A stretch of DNA of 20,410 nucleotides from Pelargonium nanum (lineage: Eukaryota; Streptophyta; Magnoliopsida; Geraniales; Geraniaceae): contig JAYMTF010001969.1 of assembly GCA_036897485.1 (NCBI GenBank), positions 1 to 20,410 of the forward strand, written 5' to 3'. The notes under the pieces were generated by a model. That model had not been told where the DNA came from, searched no databases, and saw only the letters and a program-made list of their open reading frames with translations. Each line of letters opens with the position of its first letter. Position 1 is the first letter of the stretch. Positions 1-8,900 of the stretch are shown here, one piece after another. The translations under genes were made by a program, and so were the position numbers.

Positions 1-96
1 AAATAAAAATAAAAATGTTCTCTCTCTTTCCCCATTTTCACTCCTCTGCCGAAAAAAGAGAGGGAATAAGGGTTGCCGCCGTTCGTCCGAGAGTGA
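1..96 (+). other. CT-rich leader-like sequence before the MKK remnant
   Basis: This is a pyrimidine-rich stretch (CT-rich around 18-52) of the kind found in plant 5' leaders. One ATG at 15 opens a frame that runs to 215, but it is out of register with the kinase frame and its product resembles nothing I know. The kinase frame has a stop (TGA) at 94-96. The native MKK start codon is not visible, so either it was deleted or the leader is fused to a truncated coding region. Confidence 0.4.
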
Positions 97-690
97 GGGA
101 GGTCAAGTGTTGCCGCCGATCTGACTGGAAGAGATCCGTCGCCGTTGCTGCCGACCGGCCGGTTCTACGCTCTGAAAGTCATCTACGGCAACCACGAGGA
201 CTCCGTCCACCGTGACATCAAGCCGTCGAATCTCCTCATCAACTCGCGCAAGCAGGTCAAGATCGCCGACTTCGGCGTCAGCCGAATCCTCGCGCAGACC
301 ATGGATCCGTGCAACTCCTCCGTCGGCACCATCGCCTACATGAGCCCCGAGAGGATCAACACCGATCTCAACCACGGCCTCTACGACGGCTACGCCGGCG
401 ACATTTGGAGCCTCGGCGTTAGCATCCTGGAGTTCTATCTCGGCCGCTTCCCGTTCGCCGTCGGCGGCCAGGGCGATTGGGCCAGCTTGATGTGCGCGAT
501 TTGTATGTCTCAGCCGCCGGAGGCGCCGCCGACGGCTTCGCCGGAGTTCCGAGACTTCATTTCCTGTTGCCTCCAGAGAGATCCGGCGAGGAGGTGGACG
601 GCGGCGAAGCTGTTGAGACACCCATTTATCAACCAGACGCACCAGAACCTCCATCAACTTCTACCTCCACCAAGGCCACTCTCTACCTAG
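97..690 (+). pseudogene. MKK4/MKK5: Internally deleted MAP kinase kinase, group C (MKK4/MKK5-like)
   Basis: Intact relatives are cytosolic/nuclear dual-specificity kinases that phosphorylate MPK3/MPK6-type MAPKs in immunity and development. Seen here: [12 protein letters not shown] with the ATP-anchoring Lys, then VHRDIKPSN (catalytic Asp), KIADFGVSR (DFG), the activation-loop TMDPCNS with the plant S/T-x5-S/T spacing, a SPE (APE-type) motif, the DIWSLG helix F region, and the family C-terminus ending [15 protein letters not shown] before a TAG at 688-690. Missing: the glycine-rich loop, and everything between HEDSV and VHRD (about 65-70 residues, so helix C Glu, hinge and helix E). The join at about 208 keeps the frame. 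The frame is open from 97, but its first ATG is at 301, inside the activation loop. Group C MKKs are normally intronless and about 350 residues; this frame gives at most 197. Splicing cannot supply the missing parts. It is a pseudogene or an assembly deletion; the family call is firm, the cause is not. Confidence 0.8.
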
Positions 691-1130
691 TTAATTTCTT
701 CTCTTTCTCTATATTGCTCCCTTACTATTGATTTTGGTTACTTTTTTTTGTGTAATTTTGATATGATGGGTTGGATTTGATTTTTAGATTACAAATTGGG
801 GAATTGGGGTATGTTCTTTGAGCTTCAAGCTTCAATCAATCGATCTCTAATGTGTTTGATGATAATGTTTACCAGAAAAAAAATGAAATTCAATCCTGTG
901 TTCTATAGTAAGCTAGAGGTTTAGCAATTGAGCTGTGTTTTTGGAATTCAATACTCAGTGATCATTACAAGTTTGGTTGTGAATTGTAGTTTGTGGGTTT
1001 GTAGATTTTGGTTTCTGGGTCTTAGTTATATCACATCACCATGTCTTGGGAAGAAACAAAAATTGAATCTTTGAACAGCTGCTAAAACTTCTGGTTATTG
1101 CATGAATCTTTATCTTTTGTGCTGTTGTGA
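691..1130 (+). other. 3' flank of the MKK remnant
   Basis: This AT- and T-rich sequence after the MKK stop probably contains the former 3' UTR. I see no coding potential and no unambiguous poly(A) signal that fixes an end. Confidence 0.35.
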
Positions 1131-1159
1131 ATCATCATCATCATCATCATCATCATCAT
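1131..1159. repeat. ATC trinucleotide microsatellite
   Basis: Nearly ten uninterrupted ATC units, followed by a looser AGCATCAT. Any reading frame through it gives only poly-Met, poly-His or poly-Ser/Ile-type tracts in short ORFs, so it is non-coding. It is a likely length polymorphism between individuals. Confidence 0.95.
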
Positions 1160-2773
1160 AAGCATCATATATGTGTATCTATACATATATTGGTTCCTGG
1201 AAGATTGTTGATAATGTGGAAAATGGAAATGAAGGGAAGAGAATGTTGTCTCTTGATATGTTCTTCTTTTATGTATATTGTGGAGTTTATCGCCCCTTGA
1301 TGTTCTGTTGAGCCCTTCTCCTATCATGTTAAAATTTTGAGTCAGAGTCAAGTTGAACGTGGTATCACAGAATTGGTTCTGTTTGGGGTTTAGTGACCCG
1401 TCTGCATTAGCTCCCTGTTCTACATTTATGGTTTGTTCTCTTATCTAGTATGCACGTGAGGGATAGTATTAAGAAATCTCACATTGAAAGAATGTGCAGT
1501 ATGTCGATATATAAGGTTTATGTATAATAAGCACATTCATATGTATGCTATGTAAATGGAGGGAAGTGGGCAAGAGACTGTTGCTATGTTGTTTAAATTC
1601 AAAAGAAAATCTGTTTTCTTTCTTTAGTTTTCTGTATGAAAAGCACATTCATATTCATATAAAAGGTTTATTGTGAAGAAGCACATTCATTATCTCATTA
1701 CATGCAGTAGATTCTAACTATATTGCTAGCTACAATGGTCATAAATAGCTTTAGCAAGTGTTTTTAGTAGGATTTTGTGAAAGTCATTGTTGCAAATGTG
1801 GTAGGTGGAGGATGCTAATTTGCTATATTGCACCTCCTCTCTTTTTTGGGACATGTTATTATGAAAGATGTTACTACATTGCATTACATAACATGACCAC
1901 ATGGTTTTCCCATTTCTGTGAGACCCAGTTGCTCCATTTTTATTAAGCTCTCAAGGTACAATGTAAATGTATTTATTGCTTTTTTAGGCTTCTTTGTTCC
2001 CCATCAAGTGTTTTGTTTTATTATTGGGTAAATTTCACAATTCTATGTTTCTCAAATGGTCAAATATAACTAACAATTTCTAACACTTAAGTTAGTAAAC
2101 AAAGTTTTGTGATACTCGAACAATTACTTATCTCCTATATCGTTGAAGATCACATGGTGTTTTTTTCAACGATTTCAGTCACTTCCACAGCATAAATACA
2201 CTTATATCTAAACTATTTATGGAATATGAGATTAATTTTTGTGTATTTAGGTTGTAGAGTTGTTTAAGTCATTAATGAGAAAGTTTAATGTGAATTAATT
2301 ATTTGAGAAATTATTGAAAACTCATGCCTTCTGTAGAAATAAACTCTTTACAAGAGCTCTACGGGAGGTATGAGTTTGAATAAACCGTTTTCATTTTTTA
2401 CAAGTTACCGAACAAGCAACTCGAACTTTCTAACTTTTCTTATGTCTTCTTATAAGAATTTTTTTCTCACCATAAAATATAAGTAGTCAAAGCAAGAGGT
2501 GTCTATATGCCATTTGCCTTTATTTTTTCTTTTTTCTAAACAACTAAAAGTTGAGATTCAAATGTTTATGGCTAAAAGTTGGGTTTTGTGGCAACATATT
2601 GTTTATTCCTGTAATGCTAGGATCAACATTTCTCTCTCATTCAATCTTGTAGGATGTATGTATGTGTGGCATATTTTATTATATGAAATGATGATTGATG
2701 GGTTGTTTTTGTTTTAGAAATTTGATTGGATATGAAATTGGTGAGGAGTGAAGACAGATAGATTTGTTGGAGT
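1160..2773. other. Intergenic, AT-rich, no gene seen
   Basis: Only short ORFs without family resemblance occur here. The one internal structure I can point to is an imperfect 28-base direct repeat at 1513-1540 and 1663-1690, with a third partial copy at 1641-1652. The rest may be old transposon debris, but I recognise no termini. Confidence 0.5.
1513..1690. repeat. Short dispersed direct repeat sharing AAGCACATTCAT
   Basis: AAGCACATTCAT occurs three times, at 1529-1540, 1641-1652 and 1679-1690. The first and third copies are each preceded by AAGGTTTAT about 17 bases upstream, so 1513-1540 and 1663-1690 are duplicated units of 28 bases with a few differences. No function is suggested. Confidence 0.75.
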
Positions 2774-2998
2774 AATTGCTTAGAAATGACCCAGGCACGT
2801 TGGTTCAAACGGTTGATGCGTTTTGGATTTTATTTGAGGTCTCAAGTTCGAATCTCCTTACCGAGGGGTGGGATTTATGAGTTTATGGGAAAAACTAACA
2901 ACTAACTCGGGTGACGCCCCCACTTGAGGGTGAGAAACATTAGCCTTTTGTAGGCCTGCTGTCCCGTCGCTTATAAAAAATAAAATTGCTTAGAAGTG
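2774..2998 (+). mobile_element. tRNA-derived SINE with 15-bp target duplication
   Basis: The element lies between two copies of AATTGCTTAGAARTG (2774-2788 and 2984-2998, one difference). Its head carries a polymerase III A-box-like segment (about 2801-2820, TGGTTCAAACGGTTGATG) and a clear B box, AGTTCGAATCTC at 2845-2856, with A/B spacing as in tRNA genes. The body is about 195 bp and ends in an A-rich ATAAAAAATAAA tail. This layout (tRNA head, body, A-rich tail, TSD) defines a SINE mobilised by LINE machinery. It is not a functional tRNA, since no cloverleaf can be closed. Similarity of the two TSD copies suggests moderate age. Confidence 0.88.
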
Positions 2999-3000
2999 CC

Positions 3001-3575
3001 AGTCTGTGAACCAAATTTAAGGATGTGCAATCTTATAGTTTTGTAGGTTAGGTAGTAGTAACTATAATTAATCTTTTTATTCATTTTTTAACATATCTTG
3101 GTAGCATCTTGATGAAAGGTCCACATGCTAGCTTAGCCTAGTTGATGATTTCATAAATCACTGTGTCCATCTCATAGAATTTGTGGTAATTCTAATTTCG
3201 AATTTGATTCATGATTGAAAATGTCTAATTTGAATATAAATTGATGGAGTTACGGATCTGTTAAGAAAACAAATCAAATATTACATGTAAACTATGTGAA
3301 GGTATCCAATCCACGGTGTTTTTAAAAAAACCAATTCCCTACAGAAGGCCCCAAGTTCCTGCAAAAATTGCCTTATTCTAACGTCTCTCTACAAGCTTGA
3401 AGTTGGATGGAGCTCATTTGCACTAATTCACCGAACATCATTTGTCTTACCTTCTTCCCGAGTTGCCGACACGAGACCTCCTTAATTGTAATTGTCTCTA
3501 TACAATCACCTATTTAATAGAATAGTTCATGAACTTAATCATGTAATTTATGAACAACCCAAAGATGTGGGTATG
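3001..3575. other. Intergenic between two SINEs
   Basis: I see no ORF of note. A GC-richer stretch at about 3335-3485 stands out from the surrounding AT-rich DNA and may be a fragment of another repeat, but I find no termini, no target duplication and no recognisable motif. Confidence 0.4.
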
Positions 3576-3749
3576 AATTACTCTAGTTCTGCCCCCTAGG
3601 GAGGTGACGCAATGGTCAGGACACACATTCCACGTAGGAGGTCGTGGGTTCAAATCTCATTGCGTCGGGTGGGGTTTGGGTTAAAATGGGAGAGCTACCC
3701 CCTGTTGTGTAGCTCAACTTTTTTTTTATATAAAAATTACTCTAGTTCT
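3576..3749 (+). mobile_element. tRNA-derived SINE with perfect 15-bp target duplication
   Basis: The flanks are identical copies of AATTACTCTAGTTCT (3576-3590 and 3735-3749). The head has an A box, GTGACGCAATGGTCAGG (3604-3620), and a B box, GGGTTCAAATCTC (3646-3658), closely following the polymerase III consensus. The body is about 144 bp and runs into a T-run then ATATAAAAA. The perfect duplication implies a recent insertion. The head resembles the widespread Au-type plant SINEs, but I cannot confirm the family name from memory. It belongs to a different family from the element at 2774. Confidence 0.9.
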
Positions 3750-4795
3750 CTTCAATGCCAATAGTGAATTGAGATATTTACATGAAAGAGATATATATTT
3801 ATATATTCTCTTTAAATTCTATAACAACTTTGCTTCCTTTATTGTTGGGTTGAGGAGATAGATGAAATTGATGGATTGCGGCTTGGGCATTGCCTTTTTG
3901 CTTTCATGGTTGACTTTAAATATGCAAAATGCCATTGGTTGGGAGATTTTTTTGAATCAAATGTACGAGTTTAATCTTATCGAATGTAATTTTCGATGCA
4001 AATCTCTCTAGATATTATTAGAACGTGTTGGGATTAGATATGCAAGTGGAGATTCAAATCAAGCATTATTTACAGAATGTGGTTGCCGTAGAGTCGAGAA
4101 TTTGAATTTTGGCCAACTTTTTTGTAGTTCGGACATAAAATATTTAATTTTAAATATGATTTGTAGTGTGCGGGTATACGACTCTATGTGCATTTCTTTT
4201 ATTACAGACTTGAGTACTTGACCTTAAAATGTACCGGTTATGTTTAAAGTGATCCGAACTCGTAAAAATGTGGATTAAGTTTTGGTTAACCGTTGACTCG
4301 GACCAAATTGCTATTTTTGCATCCATCAAGCCCAATGGTCTTTTAACAATTCAAAAGCCTATGGGCCAAAAGGAGAGAGGTCATGTGAAAACAAGTTATA
4401 TTTGGATAAATATATACTTAAGCCCAAACCAAAAACAATAATAGAAAGAAAAAAAAGTCAACCCTCTATTTTGAGTTCTCCGAATTGGATCTTAATTTAA
4501 TTTGTGTTTGAAGTTAATCCTCAAATTTGGTCTCTTAATTATATATTTTGTTTCAAATTGATCTAATTAAAAGTGGTGTCATCTTAGGATTAACATGACA
4601 TTTTCCAAATAAATAATTTAGAATATTTTCTACTGACGTGGAAACCCAATTATGTTATATTGTTTTTAATTTGTCTAATTTATAGCGTCATCGTGAAATA
4701 AAATAAATAAATCTAAAAAAGTTATATTTTTTTTATCTAACTTAAGCGTGAATTGAACATTACGTTAACAAATAATTTCAAGAAACTTTTTTCGG
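3750..4795. other. Intergenic, AT-rich, no gene seen
   Basis: Short ORFs only. The stretch at about 4480-4700 (repeated ATTTGGT, AATTGATCTAATTAA and TGACGTGG-like words) looks like the decayed interior of a non-autonomous element, but I could not find matching ends. Confidence 0.45.
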
Positions 4796-4799
4796 TTTA

Positions 4800-4990
4800 T
4801 ACTATGAGGTTTTTGAGCGGGCCCACACATTTGCGGTTGGCACCTTTAAGCCGTTTTACCACACCCAGACTAATCCCACTCGCGTCATTGTCAGCGCACT
4901 AAGCGGTAGAGGGCTGTCCCATGAGTTTTTTCCATTCACAAGAGCTGAGATTCGAACTCCCAACCACTTGTTTTTATGTCTTCTACATTG
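4800..4990 (-). mobile_element. SINE-like element, minus strand
   Basis: Read on the minus strand, a B-box match GGGAGTTCGAATCTC (plus positions 4947-4961) is followed by a GC-rich body. The body includes CTCTACCGCTTAGTGCGC, a phrase I associate with plant tRNA-derived SINEs, and it runs to about 4800. A good A box and a target-site duplication are not evident, so the element may be 5'-damaged and its ends are approximate. The frame at 4856-5038 is a by-product of this element, not a gene. Confidence 0.55.
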
Positions 4991-5423
4991 TTGGTGTATT
5001 TCTAGTAAAATTAAATTTGGGAAGAACATAGAGAACAAGCACAGGTTAATGACATTTTTTTTATTTAACTTTGAGTAAAAAATAAAAATAAGTGTTGTAC
5101 AAATAAAAATGATAAGAGAAATCTTATAATTTTCAACTTGAAATATTTTGTGTGGAAATATTATAAGTTACCGCTAACAAAAAATGAGATGTGATCATAC
5201 TAGTATTAATACATCGGATTCGCTCATAACTCTCCGCATTCTAACACCAACAATAAAACAAAAATCCCATACGATATTAATTTTTGTTGTTAGGTTAAGT
5301 CTTTGGTTGTTAAAAATTGTTATTTTTGTTATAAGTGCATTTTTTTAATAACGCATTACGAGGACAATAATTTGTCATTCTTCCACTATTGCAGTTAAAA
5401 CTTCAACCAACTACGTTATAGTT

Positions 5424-5547
5424 GAACGATCTTACCAACACCCATTGAAACAAATAGTTTTGAAGGCGTTTGATCCCCTTAGGTCTCAGGTTCGAGCCTC
5501 CCTTCATGGTGTTGAAATCATCGATAAAATAAAATAGAACGATCTTA
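5424..5547 (+). mobile_element. Short SINE with 11-bp target duplication
   Basis: GAACGATCTTA flanks the element on both sides (5424-5434 and 5537-5547). Between them lie a strong B box, CAGGTTCGAGCCT (about 5487-5499), and an A-rich tail ATAAAATAAAAT. The body is only about 102 bp and the A box is weak, so this is either a very short family or a rearranged copy. Confidence 0.65.
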
Positions 5548-5579
5548 TGAGTATATGAGATCTAAGGAGTAGGTTAATT

Positions 5580-5693
5580 ATTAATTGAAGAGTAAAATGA
5601 GTGTACTAACATTACACAGTTTTGATTAGTGTTGATCTAATGAGTGTATTAAACTACATGCTAAACTGATGTTTATCTTACTCTTAATTATAT
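5580..5693. repeat. Imperfect inverted repeat, possible small MITE
   Basis: ATTAATTGAAGAGTAA (5580-5595) is roughly inverted at 5678-5693, with a one-to-two-base slip. Inside, AATGAGTGTA is repeated directly at about 5597 and 5639. Ends and target duplication are unclear in this AT-rich setting, so the call is weak. Confidence 0.25.
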
Positions 5694-5913
5694 TAATATT
5701 TCCTTAAAACAAAAAAGAATATTCTTATGCAAGTTAACAAAACAAAAAAGACAATAAAAGTTTCTTAGTCAACAGCAAAAGAAGGAAACATTTCAACAAC
5801 CCAAAACCTTGGAACACAACCATTCCATAGTTCTGAAATAATAATTAATAAGGATATGATGATTGAGTACCTATTCAACCAAAATTACAAGCATCAACAT
5901 TTAACATGATCAA

Positions 5914-8900
5914 CTAATATGGGCGGTACCTGCGGCCGCCCTGGGGGCCGTCATTGCTGTTTCTCCCCCGGCTCGAACTGCCACCACCACTCTTGTTGCC
6001 GCCGCCGCCCCTGTGGTTACTTCTCTGCTGTGGAGGCGGGGTATGGGGCTGTGCTCCAGGTTGTTGCCTACAAGGAGAATAAAAAGTCCCTTGATTTCGA
6101 TTCACAAACATATGTTTTAGCTGGCAATTTGGCCCACCCGTGCATTTTACATGTAAAACCCATAACCCAACCCGCACATCTCGCAGTTCGGGTTTGGAAT
6201 TAGGCTTTTCAACCAGGAAAGCGAACAGAAATACGAATTTCCCTTCACGAATAACTAAGATGTAGTATTGTTCACACACATATCTAATCTTTAAGAATTT
6301 TCCACAGCACCAACTAACCTTAAGTTTAGTCCCATTCCTGTCAGTTTTAACAAAATATTTGCACTCTCTAGCACATGTCTTGCATGTAACTACTAGTTAT
6401 ATGAAAAAATCAATTTTACCCTCAGTATTTACTAAATTAATTTCTCACCTCAAATTTTTCTTATTCATCCACTAGTTGTATGAAAATCCAAGGGTTTTTC
6501 GAAAATTTGGGGGTATGCAATGAAAATTTAAAAGTATATCAGGGTAAAACACTCCTTTATCTTTAGGAGTCCTACAAAATTCTTTTGGTTAGTGTGTTTG
6601 TGGTAATTATACCTTAAATAAAGGTGAAATAGAGGTGAAATAGGGTATGTTAAATTTTGGTGATTCTTTCAACTTTCTATGAAGCCCGTGTCCCAAAATC
6701 GAAAGAGAAAAGAAAGGAAAAAACTTGTCTTCCTTGATCTCACTTCACAATACAAATGCCATACGTTGCATGAGAAAAGATAGTTATATACTTACAATAC
6801 ATATCCGATTCTTCCATCAGGTAGAAGCATTGGCATCATTGCCATGCCAGCTGGAGATGGCCCCCTTCCGTAGATCAAAGGCTGCAAGAGGCATGTCAAT
6901 ATCAGATGACTTATAAAAGATGTGAACCACTAAGACAATGACGTGCAACAATACCATACTCTAGAGATCAGTCAGGGTCTCGTGTTAATGTTTTCAGTAT
7001 ATATTTGCAAACAGTCAAATGACCTTAGTAAAAAAAGAGAGTAAAAAGTGGCAATGAGAATTTTTCCAAAGTCATTTTCATAATCAAGAAGTCGTAATCC
7101 AAACATGAAAAACGAAAAATCTCATTCCCATGAGCAAAAATTCTATCCAAAACAAAGCTAAAGAAGAAAGTGCATTTAGGTAGCGTTTGGATAAGAATTT
7201 TTGTTCGGGAATAGGAATGAGATTCCAATTCATCATTTTTGTATTGTGGCTTTTTGGTCATGAGAATGACAATGGAATGAGTCCCATTCCCATCCTTGAT
7301 TCCCATTTTCTTTCCAATTATTTTAATCCAAACGCTACCTTAAGATATTATATGCTCGGATAGAGTTCTTTTCATTCCAATCACGGAATCACCCATTTGG
7401 TTATAGCTGTTAATATTATTTTATTTAACGCAAATAGAGATTACACCTACACATGCATGCATCTTTACCTGTGCAAAGCCTGCAGCACCATATCCAGCAG
7501 CAGCACCCAGTGCACCAAAACCACCTCCGACCAAGCCATAACCAACATGGGGTGGATAAGTTGGGAGCAAACCTGAATTCTGTGAACTTGATCCCCCAAC
7601 AGACTTTTGATCTGCCTGTGGCTTTGCAAGAGAACACTCCAAATCTTGGCCTGAAAATGATAAGAAATCAACCAAGATTAGTACAGACCTGACTGTCTTG
7701 CATACCAAAAAATGAAATAGAATAGTAGACCAATCGTCACCGTCTAGTTCATATTTTTCAGTGTTTTTCAGCGCCTTCATAGCACTTGACCTGTCTGCAA
7801 AATGTACAAAACCAATCCTATTCTTTTCCTGTCCAGATTTTGCTGGCGGCAGGACAACTTTTGTGATCTTCCCATGGTGTTCAAATAGCTTTTTTAATTG
7901 ATCCTGGGTTACATTTTTTGGTAGGTTCTTCACATAAACTGCCTTGACCTGCATGAGACAAGAGGAAGTTATATTTGTACCACAAGATCTTCGAAGTTGG
8001 TTCACCAAAAGAACATAAAACTTGACTTCCCAAACTTAATATTTAAAAAGCTTGCAAAGATGGATAGCAAATTGCTAGTACATTTTATACAATGAGACAA
8101 TGAAGATGACAAGATGAAAATGATCTGATTATTGGATTTCACCATTAGAGATATCAAACCAATCAGAATGGAATGGCCATCTAGCTTGACAAGCACCAGT
8201 TCGCTTTTTCAATACCATCTAGGAGCTCGACCATTACAACAGGGCCCACTAAAAACTTACAACTAAACAGGCTGACAGAAGACAAGACAAGACCCAGACA
8301 CAACAACCTTATTCTAAGTTTGAAATCATCATTAACCAACTATGTAGAATTCTGGAAAGCTAAATTTAACAAACAGCACAACTATAAAAACCTGTGACGC
8401 TGCAGAAGAATCAGCATTCTTAGGATCAGCCCAGCTTACAGTCGGAGCATTATCACCGAGCTTGAATTTGGGGTTCACCATTTTCAGCCTTGAATACTCA
8501 GCACATGCATGGTTATAGTAGTCAATAAAAGCAAAACCCCGGTTATTGCTTGAGTTCTTCATATCCTGCAAAAGGGAAGAAAAAAAATCGATCACTACTT
8601 GCTATCCCCAAATAAAATAAGTACTTGGAATTCAGATAGAGCACTGACTTTGACAAGCTCCACAACAGTAACTCCAGGCCCAACCTCAGTCACGATTCTC
8701 TTCAGATCTTCCTCTCCCCAGCTTCTAGGAATATTACCAATGAATAATCGGTGCTTTGCTTGAGAATTCGAACATTTTATTTTTCTACCCTGAGAAAGAG
8801 AGAAACAAAAATAAAAAACCACCAAGTTGGCAATAAGGGTTTTGGGATTTTTTTTTTAATGTTTCTCTCTTTTCCCTTGAAAACAGTTCATTTGCATAAG

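Noticed and set aside
15-215. Plus-strand frame with an ATG overlapping the start of the MKK remnant
   Set aside because: It is out of register with the kinase frame, has no recognisable motif and uses the second frame of GC-rich kinase sequence. No evidence of a real protein.
103-657. Long minus-strand frame opposite the MKK remnant
   Set aside because: It is the antisense shadow of GC-rich coding DNA; the plus strand has unmistakable kinase motifs.
2801-2860. tRNA gene at the SINE head
   Set aside because: Polymerase III boxes are present but acceptor, anticodon and T arms do not fold into a cloverleaf; the context is a SINE with target duplication.
3604-3660. tRNA gene at the second SINE head
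   Set aside because: Same reasoning: the box motifs belong to a transposed SINE with perfect flanking duplications.
4480-4700. Possible MITE shared with 19380-19600
   Set aside because: Both are AT-rich with similar words (ATTTGGTC, TCTAATTTA), but I could not align them over any length or find inverted ends.
7025-7306. Minus-strand frame in the LIF2-like intron
   Set aside because: It runs half in intron and half in the MITE, has no family features, and splice sites around it are well supported.
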